This document shows, piece by piece, positions 1-9,809 of a DNA stretch of 64,000 nt (positions are counted from its first letter, which is position 1; each line of letters begins with the position of its first letter). The DNA comes from Hygrocybe punicea (Eukaryota > Basidiomycota > Agaricomycetes > Agaricales > Hygrophoraceae). The position numbers and the translations under genes were made by a program. The stretch is from positions 4,870,767 to 4,934,766 of the forward strand of contig OY744469.1 of assembly GCA_963556145.1 (NCBI GenBank), in the 5' to 3' direction. The notes under the pieces were generated by a model. That model was not told where the DNA came from and ran no database searches. It saw nothing but the letters and a program-made list of their open reading frames with translations.

Positions 1-99
1 CACACGTCCTCATTTGACATTTTCAAGTGTTGCTGGTGTGAATCTGTGGCCACTGAGCCAGCGTTGGATTGTGCCAGCATGCAATTTGTTGAACTGGTG

Positions 100-1199
100 T
101 GGAATTTCACGGCGAAGAATTGTCTCCATGTTTCATGCTGACCACAGGCCCTTTTTTGCAGGCTGTGCGATGTGAATCCATAAGAAGGGATGGTACCAAT
201 TTGTGCATCGTGCGTTTGTTGGAACCACCTTGCCATTGTTCCTTCCATTGCGCTCTTTTCTCCAGTCCACTCCCAGTTGTGAATGGTGAGCCAGATTATC
301 AATGCCTGTGCTGTCATGGTGATCCTGAGATATCAGCACGTCATTGACTCCACAGAGCTGCACATCAGATGTTTCAGCCTCCAATGCTTTCTTCTTTTTC
401 AAAGCCTGGGATTTACACTTCCTTTCTCGTGTGTTGCTTCTTTTCTTCTCTTGTTGTTTGTTTTCCAGCTAGAATCTGTTGTATTCCCCACTCGGCCATG
501 GCATCCCTGCACATTTGCTCCGATTTCTCATCACTGTTCAACACCTTCCATTTCCAGTCGTCAAATGTCATTTGCTTTAGTCGGATGGGAATGGGTTGTC
601 ATGGCAGCAGATCTGCAGTGCTGGTGCATGTGAGAACTGTCTCAGCTTCATCACTGCTATCACTGATGATCATCGCCTCGTTCTCTTGCATCAGAATATG
701 TGTGCAGATCTTCTTGGAGCTCTTGCTCACCATTTCATCGGATTGCTTTCATTTTGTCACAGCACTGATCAAGATTCAGTAAAAAATCTGAAATTCATGG
801 GGATACACATCACCGTTTGTCAGGAATTTTGGCACCGCTTGCTTTTGCACTTTTGACAAGTCTATCAATCCAGTGAGCTTGAATGAAGTCTCGTTGGGCT
901 GGATCTCCTTTGATAACTTGCTTCAGGATGGCTATGAGGCCTTGCAAGTGATTGTCATGCTCTTCAAAATGAATCTCTGGGTTCTTGTGGGTCTCAAAGC
1001 AGATTTCGAGTTGGTGGTTCAGCGCATAGTAAAGTCCTTCCTCTTTGATGTCATCTTCATCTAGGTAGAACTGATATTTTGCCTCAGGTACAGATTTCGG
1101 GACAGGAAGGTTTTGAGGGAGATTCTTGAGCAGGTTTCCAAGGTGGTCCACAGCAGTTATTATTGCTGCAGAAGACCCTTTTGCTGGTTGTTTACTCAT
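100..1199 (-). pseudogene. Relic of an Agaricomycete multi-copy gene of unknown function
   Basis: The minus strand is open from an ATG at 1199 (MSKQPAKGSS) to a stop at 810, giving about 130 residues that are acidic and helical with many Leu and His (for example LYYALNHQLE, LQGLIAILKQ). Downstream on the same strand, pieces such as MTFDDWKWKVLN (near 570) keep coding character but are split by stops and frame changes. The pattern resembles a hypothetical-protein family I recall as repeated in mushroom genomes; no catalytic motif is visible and I assign no function. The upstream flank carries repeat relics, which suggests the fragment lost its surroundings. Coding character of the 5' half is fairly clear; the limits of the decayed 3' part are approximate. 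Confidence 0.45.
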
Positions 1200-1397
1200 T
1201 GCTGGATAAAAGACAGGCAACATTTGTACAATGTATATATCACTGCCACAAAGCTGCCACAAAACTTCTGCCTGCCACTCCGCAGTGCCACCACCCAGTT
1301 GTTGCTAAGTCACACGTCACCGGCACTTTGTTGCATCAGGGTGGGTCATCACATGATTTTTGACAAATCTGGCCATAGCCACCATACAGTTACCTAC

Positions 1398-1419
1398 AGT
1401 AGTGTGGGAAGGTCAGGTG
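1398..1419. repeat. Relic of the palindromic 93-bp MITE (right arm only)
   Basis: The segment matches the right arm of the complete palindromic element at 33651-33743 (TAGTGTGGGAAGGTCAGGTG). The left arm is absent. It abuts the start of the next LTR-like repeat, so it may have been cut by that insertion. Confidence 0.55.
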
Positions 1420-1421
1420 GA

Positions 1422-1696
1422 TGTATGCCGCTTTGTCACGGCCACTTTTGGACCAAATCCAGCAGCCTCATAAGCCCCAGAGTCCAAATTCTAGGAGACA
1501 GATATCATCGGACTCAATTCCTGACTTTGGACTTGCCCTATATACACATCCCCTTGTCCTTATGGAGATATGTAGGAGATTTTAGATCTTTTTCTTGGAT
1601 ATTTGCTTTCCCTTCCATTTCCCTGTCTTCGTCACATTGCAACCCCCCTCTTCTCATCCCCTTTCCAACTGTTCTTTGTAGTTTACCATCAGCCGA
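1422..1696 (+). repeat. LTR-like repeat, left part (split by LTR element)
   Basis: These 275 bp are highly similar to 48936-49195. The remainder of the same repeat resumes at 4482 after the inserted LTR element. Joined length is about 730 bp, equal to the uninterrupted copy at 48936-49666. The repeat starts TGTATGCCG and the right part ends CATCTACA, as an LTR would, but no clean flanking duplication is visible. Confidence 0.7.
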
Positions 1697-1934
1697 TGTA
1701 GAGATGGATATCTCTCTGTGTGCGTATTCTCTTATTTTCTATTGTTACAGTTCTTATCTTCTTTACAATTTCACTTCACCATTTCTTTACCACATTCCAT
1801 TTATAGATACTATACAGTACCTATATAGTGGCTTGTGTACATAGTTACAAACAAGTTGAGTTTTGGGTTTTGACCCCAGTGACAACGATCTCGCACACCC
1901 CGAATCCGCGCCTACCCAGGCCGCGTTCACCACA
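1697..1934 (+). repeat. 5' LTR (238 bp)
   Basis: TG...CA boundaries and same length as the 3' LTR. Contains an AT-rich TATA-like stretch (CTATACAGTACCTATATAG) near 1810-1830. Confidence 0.9.
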
Positions 1935-2111
1935 TCTGGGGCCCACCGCGAGGAGTGTCAAGCTCACTTCACCTTTCCCTCTTTGAATTCACCATTTGTA
2001 CACCTTTCTCTCTCTTTCTGGCAGCAACAGCGCCCCATAGTCAACAGCGCCCCGTATTCGTCAGCATTTCGAGCACCCCTAGTCTTCTGTCAGCTCTTAG
2101 ACCCATCCCCG

Positions 2112-4097
2112 ATGTTTTCGACACCTCAGTATACTTTCTTCGTACCAGTTGCGCCTCCTTGGCTGCAGAACACGGCTCTTTTGCCTTTTTGTCACGGCAT
2201 CACAGCCACGTCACACGGTGTTCAATACATCCCCCCCTCCGCATTTCCCATTTATTTCACTAATCCCGCCACCTCCACTCATTTCAACACATCCAACGGA
2301 CCCGGTATTCAACGCCCCACAGATCCCGCTCGAAAAACCGCGCCCGGAAAGCCCCAAAACGGCCGCAACGAACCCGTCCAACATGGAGCGCGCCTCGCGC
2401 ATCAAACGAGTAACGGAGACCCGGTAGTCGAAGGAAAGCGCGCGCATTGCAACGGCTGTTGCATGTGCAGTCCCAGGTACGCCCGTCCCCGTCGTTCCCG
2501 TGGTTGCCGCGCAGGTAAACGCGTCCACGCGCGCAAGTCCAACGTGAATACGCGTATTGACGCGTCCTCACTCGTTTCCGCCTCGTTTCGGCCCCCGTCT
2601 TCGCGTACGCCCTCGCAATCGTCCCCAGGGGTGTTCCAACACATGCCGCCATCGTCTGCGCCCGCGCCGTCCCCGGAAAAATGCGTCCGCGCGCGCCAAC
2701 GCAACGTTAACACGCGTATCGACGCGTCCCCCCTCGTTTCTGGCTCAAATGGAACCCCGTTTGCACCTACGGACACGCTGTCGTCCCCAGAGACGAACCG
2801 TGATGCGCCCCTACCGTCTGCGCCCTCGCCAGCCTCAGGACGACCCGCCCACGCGCCCCAACGCGTCGAAAACACGCGTATCGACACAACCACCTCCGTT
2901 TCGCCCTCGTTTCGCCCGCCGTCACCGTCTACGCCCTCGCCGTCGTCCAAAGAGGCCAGCCGTGACATGCCCCCACCGTTTGAGCCCGTGTCGTCCCCAG
3001 GAATCCGCGCTAGCGCCCCGCAGACGCCGTTTTCAACATCGGCCCCCGTTTCTGCCCCCATTCCACTCCCATTTCGCCTGCCGTCAGCGTCTACGCCCTC
3101 TCCGTCGTCCCCGGATGCAAGCCACGACGTACACCCGTCGTTTGAACGCGCACCATCCCCAGGAAAACGCCTCCGCGCGCGCCCAAGGCCGATTTCCACG
3201 CGTCCCGGCGCGTCTGCCTCCGTTTCACCCCCGTTTCGCCCCGCGTTCGCGTCCATGGCCTCGACGTCGTCCCTAGAGGCGAACCGTTACACGCTCCCGC
3301 CGTCTGTCCCCGCGCCGTCTCCAGAAAACCGTGCCGACACTCAACGGACGCCATTTTTGACCTGTCCCAGCGTATCCGCCCTCATTTCACCCTTGTGTCG
3401 CCAGCCGTCCACGTCTCCGCCCTCGCCGTCGTCCCCAGAGGCCATCCGTGACACGCCCCCGCCGTCTGAGCCCCCGCCGTCCCCAGAAACCCGCGCCAGC
3501 CCCAAACATACCTTGTTTTTGACCAATTCCGCCATATCCGCCCCCGTTCCGCTCTTGTTTCGACCCCCGGCAGCCGCGTACCACCGCCAGGACCCCCATA
3601 TCACCCTCCGTGATGCCGTACAAGCCGCCCCCGCCGTGTTCGAGCCCCCAATGGACCCACGGACTAGCCCCTACGCCCACGTTCACGCCCCCACACCTCT
3701 GTACGGCCCCCTCCCGTCCCAAACGAGTCCGGCCCTGTCCCTCTTCGATGCCCCCAACACACCATGTCACCCGCTACCCCAGTCATCCCTGCATGCCCAC
3801 AATCCACCCCATGGAGCCTTGCAGGCCCATTCAGTAGCCCATACCACGACCCTGCGCTTGACCCCGTCCTGCTATGCCCATGCACTGCCGCTCCATGACT
3901 TTGTACCCACTACACCCTTGTCGGGCACACTACCAACGTCCACGTTTGCCACTGACGACATACCTGCTGCGACATTGCTTGCGCTCGAGTCAGCATTGTT
4001 ATCCCTTAAGGCCCTCAAGGTTCTGGAGCAAAAGTTGGTAAAGTTGGTGGATCGGTTGGAGAAGTTGGAAGACTTTGTGTTGGAAGATTCGTGTTGA
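2112..4097 (+). CDS. Proline/serine-rich tandem-repeat protein with C-terminal coiled coil
   Basis: The open frame runs from inside the 5' LTR (about 1863) to a stop at 4097, but the first in-frame ATG is at 2112 (MFSTPQYTFF), giving 661 residues. The middle holds about seven degenerate repeats of roughly 54 residues with cores such as NTRIDAS, FRPPS, TPSPSSPEA and PSAPAPSPE. Arg is frequent at repeat junctions. The last 45 residues switch to a leucine-rich heptad-like segment (ALLSLKALKVLEQKLVKLV) likely to form a coiled coil. No gag zinc knuckle, protease or polymerase motif is visible. It may be a structural gag substitute or a captured gene; function is unknown. GC is far higher than in the LTRs. 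The lack of stops over 2 kb argues for constraint or youth, though GC-rich repeats alone favour open frames. Confidence 0.55.
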   Translation: MFSTPQYTFFVPVAPPWLQNTALLPFCHGITATSHGVQYIPPSAFPIYFTNPATSTHFNTSNGPGIQRPTDPARKTAPGKPQNGRNEPVQHGARLAHQTSNGDPVVEGKRAHCNGCCMCSPRYARPRRSRGCRAGKRVHARKSNVNTRIDASSLVSASFRPPSSRTPSQSSPGVFQHMPPSSAPAPSPEKCVRARQRNVNTRIDASPLVSGSNGTPFAPTDTLSSPETNRDAPLPSAPSPASGRPAHAPQRVENTRIDTTTSVSPSFRPPSPSTPSPSSKEASRDMPPPFEPVSSPGIRASAPQTPFSTSAPVSAPIPLPFRLPSASTPSPSSPDASHDVHPSFERAPSPGKRLRARPRPISTRPGASASVSPPFRPAFASMASTSSLEANRYTLPPSVPAPSPENRADTQRTPFLTCPSVSALISPLCRQPSTSPPSPSSPEAIRDTPPPSEPPPSPETRASPKHTLFLTNSAISAPVPLLFRPPAAAYHRQDPHITLRDAVQAAPAVFEPPMDPRTSPYAHVHAPTPLYGPLPSQTSPALSLFDAPNTPCHPLPQSSLHAHNPPHGALQAHSVAHTTTLRLTPSCYAHALPLHDFVPTTPLSGTLPTSTFATDDIPAATLLALESALLSLKALKVLEQKLVKLVDRLEKLEDFVLEDSC

Positions 4098-4243
4098 GTT
4101 GATTGGATTTTTGTTTTTGTTTTTGTTTTGTTTGTTTTGTTTTCAGTATTGTCCCTTCCCTCCTCACTTTTTTTTTCCACCTGTTCCTTCATTCCTTGCC
4201 TTGTGTGAGACTGAGGACAGTCTCTATTTGTGTCCCTAGTGGA

Positions 4244-4481
4244 TGTAGAGATGGATATCTCTCTGTGTGCGTATTCTCTTATTTTCTATTGTTACAGTTC
4301 TTATCTTCTTTACAATTTCACTTCACCATTTCTTTACCACATTCCATTTATAGATACTATACAGTACCTATATAGTGGCTTGTGTACATAGTTACAAACA
4401 AGTTGAGTTTTGGGTTTTGACCCCAGTGACAACGATCTCGCACACCCCGAATCCGCGCCTACCCAGGCCGCGTTCACCACA
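4244..4481 (+). repeat. 3' LTR (238 bp)
   Basis: Identical by eye to 1697-1934 and followed by the CCGA target duplication. Confidence 0.9.
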
Positions 4482-4940
4482 CCGAAATAGACATGACCAA
4501 AAGTAGACTACTCATACACGTACTATAAAAACAGTCCCCGATGACCGTACAAAAAAAGATACCCTTAGTCCCCATTTCCTTACAGTCAGAAGCATCTTTT
4601 AATCCCTTCACAATGCTTGTCCTTGTAGCCCTTAGACTTTTATAGTTCATGTCATTGTCTTTATCGTTGTTCCATTATTTATTCATCATTCCCGATCCAA
4701 CCCGACCCGACCTGCCATACCCAACATTGTCGGCATCATCGGGTTCATTGTTATTTATCTGTTTTCAGTCTGTTCATCACCAGGTTCATCATTATTTGTC
4801 CAGTTTTACATGGCAGCCTTACTTTTTATTTCCATTTCCATTACTATTATTCCTGACACTGATTATCCACCGTCACTTTCATGCTGACACCCCTAGGTTA
4901 GGATCTATTGTTCTAAAGCCACCCTGAACCCACATCTACA
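4482..4940 (+). repeat. LTR-like repeat, right part
   Basis: Continues the repeat interrupted at 1696 and matches 49196-49666. It has a TATA-like ACTATAAAAAC near 4520 and ends CATCTACA. With 1422-1696 it forms one old LTR-like unit. Confidence 0.7.
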
Positions 4941-4970
4941 GCGTAATCCCTAACTCACAGGCATATCCAT

Positions 4971-7900
4971 CAGTGAAACTACATATCCTCTTTTTGGGCC
5001 CTTTTCACCTTTTCCAAGGGGAAAAAGGTGGAAAAGGTGAAAAGAGTTTTACCTTTTCCATGACATGTCCCTTATCCTGGAAAAAGTCAAACCTCTTGTA
5101 AAAGTAGATAAAAGCACATAAAAAAGTTCTCTAAATTGCACTGGTGCTCCTATTTTTGTAGGCAATTCAGTGAAAAATTTATATGGTGAAGAGATGCTAT
5201 ATATAATATTCTTCATAATCATTCATTGCGTTATCACATGAGGCAAATAATTAAATAATTTTGATTATTTACAATAGTACTAATACATTGTTATTATGGT
5301 TCTGTTAAGGCACTAAAAGATGGAGGAATGAACCGACGCAACTGCAAGAAATATAAATATATGTTGGACTTATATATGTTTTGAGGTCGCACACGGACCA
5401 TTTGGCAAAGTTTGGTGAAATGGAGTGCCAAACATTGTCACTTGCCACTTTTGGTCAGTTCTGACTCAGCAATTTTCGCCACTGACCTTTGACCACAGAC
5501 ACGACAACGTGGCAACAGGGAAGACGGCGTCGACAAGAAATGACAAGGAGAGGTGTGAGAATACCCGGGCTGATAAGGTACGTACCCAACTGCCTCACCA
5601 TCCCCAATCCCCACTAACCAGGACAGGATGGCACATAGAAGACGATGCTACCACCACTGCCAACTGGCAGCAGCAGCAGGACAACAACAACAATGGCCAC
5701 CACCACTGCCAACTGGCAGTAGGGTGACTACAACAACAACAACAACAACTGCAATGACGACTGCTGCCAACTAGCAGCAGCAAGCAAGGTGGTGGCAGCA
5801 GTGGTGATACACACTCACACATGCTGGCCGCCGGATTGGCGAATCAAACAGGTTCTAGCTATCCTTCAAAACAAGCCCGACATGTTGCGACTTTGTGGTG
5901 GCTCGCGACCGCTTGTGCGACCTCTCGATCATATCGCGAACATCTCCAACAAAGTCGTGGACCAAGAAAGAAAACCTTCAAATTGGATCGAGCCCCGGAC
6001 TCTCACATAATCGTTCACCTTTCATATAGCAGTGCCCTGTTTCAGCTTAGATAGACTAACCCATTTAGAACACTTATTCCCTTTCTTCCACCAGACTCCT
6101 TTGTTCGTCCTTTGTTACAAGATCACCTTCATCCTCCTTTCAGCACCCTTTTTGGCTATGTTTTCATGTGATTCATACATATTCCTTTCTTTCGACCCCT
6201 ATTAGAGTAAAGTTTCTTTCTCTCCACGACTTTTTACTTTGCCTCTGATCTCCGACCGTCGACATATAAAATAGCTATGTAGAATATGCTTAATGACAAG
6301 AGAGCGCATCATTCTCCCCTTCCCACTTCATTATATCTCCCTCGAAAATCATCATGACATTACTTTCTTCGAGCTCAACCATCGCTGACTTTAGTTCAAT
6401 ACCTCGACCTTCTATTGCTGTCGTGACTTTAATCGCTAAGTCGCACCATTGATCGCAATCGTCGCGATACTTGTAGAAGCTAAATACTTCACTTACTCGT
6501 AATCGCACCAGTCGTAGAGTGTTGTTTGTAGTGCACAGCACCTCGACTAGCATATCAGCAGCCACCAGCAGTGCCAACTGGCAGCCGCAAGTAGTGTTGC
6601 CGCGACTACAACTAGCAGTCGACTTGAAGTTGTAGTCATAGCCAATATTAGCCAAGTCAACCTCCGACTCGACTACAACTATCCAATTAACTTGACTTTG
6701 ACTATGCCAATCTGGCAAGCCGTAGTCGAGCTGACTTAGCCAACTGTAGTTGGTACTGTAATAATTATATAATTTTATTTATTTATTTATGACCTGTAAA
6801 TTTAAATGGCTCGAGAGCAGATTTGAAAGAGTTTGGGGGTGGCTTATATACCTTTCTCGCCACGCACGGACCATGTGACCTTGTTTGGTCAGCTGGAACA
6901 AACACAATCACGCAACGATTACGCGTAGCACCCAAGGTAAGTGTAATTTGGGTTTGGGTGTTTATTCTACTAACTACTTAAACACCTTTAGGTTTTTTTC
7001 CCGCACCCTCGCGCCAAATGAACACAAACACGGCAACAGCAACAAGCAGATGGGACGCAGCCGAGAACGGGGACAACCCAGGCTGAACATGACAGCAAGA
7101 ACGAGGACGACGGGAATGACGACGACGGGGTAAACGAAGACAAGAACAATGACGAACGCAACGACAGCGAGAATGGGAAGACGACGACAAAGCGGGAACA
7201 GCAACTACGACAACGGGAAGACGACAACAGGGGAACAGGACAACGAGGACAACGGAGACCGGGACAAGAAGGACAACGGCAATGGGGAGGACAACAGCAA
7301 TGGGGACGACGATGGCAATGGTGATGATGACAGCAATGGGGATGACGACGATGGCGACGACAAGGACAGTGAGCATGGGAATGGGGATGGGGGCAATGGA
7401 CGACTGAAATGAGGCGGATGCCCATGGGACATCCCCAGCACCATCCAACCTCGTGAAAACACAGAGCACGTCAATTGACGTGTCCCCGTTGTTCGTGAGG
7501 TAGTGAGCACGCGCGGACGCCCATGGAAACTCCCCAGCCCCATCCAACCTCGCGAAAACAAATGGAGCGCATCAATTGATGCCCCCGTTGTTCGCGAGGT
7601 ACTTAGGATGGAATGTGGTGGGTACCTGCCGTCGTCTTATTCCCTCACCCTCACCCTCACCTCATCCCCACCCCTCCTCTCTGTTTCCCCTCCCTCCCTC
7701 CTTCTCTGTTTCCCCTCCCCCTCCCCCTACTCTTATTTTATTTTTATAATATTTAAATTTATTTTAATATATATTCTTTTTACTAATGGACTGACTGATT
7801 GGTCCATAGTCGATATATTAGTCGAAGTTGCGGCTTGACTAGTCGAAGCCGTGACTTTGACTTTGACTACATCAATTTATGTGTATATAGTCTAGCTGTA

Positions 7901-8507
7901 GTCATGACTACATAGTTGTGACTACAACTAGTCAAGTCGCGGCAACACTAGCCGCAAGCAGGGCAACGACAACGACAACCACTGTCACCTCTGCCAACTG
8001 GCAGCAGGAGCAGGATGATGACAATGATGACCCACCACCCACTGGCAGTGATGGCCACAGGATGATGTGCCACCACCACCAACTGGCAGCAGCAGCAGCA
8101 GCAGCAGAATGTCACCGTGCCACAATTGGCAGCAACAGCGGGGCGACAACCATGTCTGCGACCGCGACCAACCACTGGCAGTGGCGGTGTCAGCGAGATG
8201 ATGACAACAAGTTGCAATGAAAGACAATGGGGGGCTTCAAATTACTGTATTTCAATATTCATTCAATCTAAGTAACTTTTCAAAAAAAGGACTATAACTA
8301 ACAAGCCAAGAAAAAAGTGTTAAAAGGTAATGCACATAACTTTTAAAAGTTACAACAAACCGAGAAAAAAGTATGAGAGAAAAAAAGTACAAGAACTTTA
8401 CACTTTTTCAAGCTGTTAAAGTAACAAAAGGTGGAAAAGCCTGGCAAAAAGTTGAGAAAAAGGTCAAGGTGTCAAAAGTGCAAAAAAAAGGGGATGTAAA
8501 TTTACTG
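4971..8507. mobile_element. hAT-like non-autonomous element carrying a nested element
   Basis: The left end CAGTGAAACTACAT and the right end (reverse complement CAGTAAATTTACAT) are imperfect inverted repeats followed inward by TTTTCACCTTTT-type repeats. Flanks ATATCCAT (4963-4970) and ATATCAAC (8508-8515) agree at 6 of 8 positions, consistent with an aged 8-bp duplication. Contents: a palindromic stretch (about 5005-5045), AT-rich DNA, then CAG/CAA-rich repeats with the recurring unit GCCAACTGGCAGCAG (5650-5780, 7990-8110) and another full element at 6592-7950. I see no transposase. ORFs inside are repeat-driven. Confidence 0.65.
6592..7950. mobile_element. hAT-like non-autonomous element (interior type 1, GTAGTC subterminal repeats)
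   Basis: Ends TAGTGTTGCCGCGACTAC and its complement (7933-7950) are flanked by a perfect 8-bp duplication GCCGCAAG (6584-6591, 7951-7958). Subterminal zones are packed with GTAGTC/GACTAC repeats. The interior (about 6985-7620) is a purine-rich GAC/GGGAA repeat field highly similar to 62180-62760. It holds two double palindromes: 7449-7500 with core CACGTCAATTGACGTG and 7549-7599 with core GCATCAATTGATGC, each enclosed by CCTCG...CGAGG arms. No transposase. Confidence 0.88.
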
Positions 8508-8591
8508 ATATCAACCTTTCCCTACCTCCAGGTGAACCCAAACCCACATTGAGAAACAGGGGTTGTCTCACCCTCTTGTTTTCTCACTGCA

Positions 8592-9711
8592 TTGGTTCAC
8601 CCAGGTAGCGTACTCCTTCACTATATTCTTACTACCACATTGGCTCATGGAAAGTACAGATTATTTTTTATCATGTTCATCTTCAGAATCAAATTCCATC
8701 AACTATCTTTTTTCATGACATTGCATACCAATGTGGATTCAGGGTCCTTGCAAAGACAGATTGGAACGGAATCATTCACACAACCCACCAATGCACAAAC
8801 TCAATCCTCCAACAACCAAGTGCGGTCAGAAGAGCCTCCCACTCCTGCAATGAATACAACTATCCCGGAATTCCCTGCTAGGACAGATGTTGGTCAGGAA
8901 TACAAGCTCATACTCAACACCTTCAGGAGAGGAGGCACAACAAAAGCACAAACCTTTCTTGCTCTTGTGGATACAATTCCCAGTTCCAGAGAACCCGGGA
9001 GCACCAGAAGTTTTGCCCTCACCTCCTACCTTGACATGCTTGACAACTATGAATTACCATGAACAGATACCATTTTGGAACCTGCTTCTGAAACTGTTAT
9101 CAATTGATCCTTCGACCAGTTACCACAACTTCAGTCTCCCCCACCGATTGCACCCAACACTCCTGGACTGGATGGGTCTTGTGATTCCTCTGTTGAACCT
9201 GCCAACAACTCTTCCAAGCGAAGATGAGTTGACAATTCTGCACTTCCCTGGACTGTTGCAAACCTCATCAGCGATGCCATCCTCAATCCTGACCTCGCCA
9301 AAACTCACCGACTCCTCCTTGAATTCTCAAAAGCCTTTAAATACATTCTCAGCTTGCTCCTCAACTCAACCAGCCACCTCTCCTTCCCAGAATCCGAGTG
9401 GACTGCCCTCATCAAAGGACAGTCAATCAACCTTGACAAGGTCATCACTCACCACCATCCCATCTTGCACGACACGTGAACATCGCAGAAACTTGGTGAT
9501 GGTATCAAGCTTCATTTCAGGTCATCCAACCCAATCAAGTCTATCAACACCATCAGTGAATGGGTCATTGCATGGGGAAAGGCCTCAGAAGCGACCCTCT
9601 GGGTTTTTCCCCATCATGAACGAGAATTGCAGTGGTACTAACAGTACGTTGGACACGAAGAGAGTCCTCAAGCTATTGCTAGGCTCTGAGGCTAAAGCTG
9701 AATCCCCCTGA
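8592..9711 (+). pseudogene. Retroelement gag-like / N-terminal domain, degenerate
   Basis: An open frame from about 8592 to 9062 includes a Ser/Thr/Gln-rich stretch and the helical block LILNTFRRGGTTKAQTFLAL. Coding then continues in another frame (from about 9145) with NPDLAKTHRLLLEFSKAFK, FPESEWTALIKGQSINLDK and INTISEWVIAWGKASEA, interrupted by TGA and TAA stops. This layout matches what I recall of proteins preceding the enzymatic part of basidiomycete retroelements, with a tryptophan-rich block. No polymerase follows on this strand; the gypsy pol to the right is on the other strand. So this is an isolated fragment. Identity as a gag-like domain is an inference. Confidence 0.45.
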
Positions 9712-9809
9712 CTACCAAACAGGGCTATCTACTGGACCCAACCATGGAAAAGCCATGTGACCACTCTTCCCCCCAATCCATTCACCCCCGTCTAAGAATG
9801 GTGGTGTCC

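Larger units (their letters stand above)
1697..4481 (+). mobile_element. Complete non-autonomous LTR retroelement with a single ORF
   Basis: Two 238-bp direct repeats (1697-1934 and 4244-4481), identical by eye, bound a 2.3-kb interior. They begin TGTAGAG and end CACCACA. The element is flanked by CCGA on both sides (1693-1696, 4482-4485). A copy of the empty target is present at 49192-49205, and a solo LTR of the same family with its own 4-bp duplication ACAT lies at 25510-25751. The interior has no reverse transcriptase, integrase or RNase H, only a proline-rich repeat ORF. A TGG-starting stretch just inside the left LTR could be a primer binding site; no clear polypurine tract precedes the right LTR. 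Near-identical LTRs imply recent insertion using enzymes from elsewhere. Confidence 0.9.

Noticed and set aside
2211..3604. Minus-strand ORFs opposite the proline-rich gene
   Set aside because: They mirror the repeat structure of the plus-strand ORF; Gly/Asp/Arg-rich antisense products without motifs.
6978..7561. Several overlapping frames in the GAC/GGGAA repeat field (also 62167-62924)
   Set aside because: The repeat field is the shared interior of non-autonomous elements; frames are low complexity and not conserved between the two copies.
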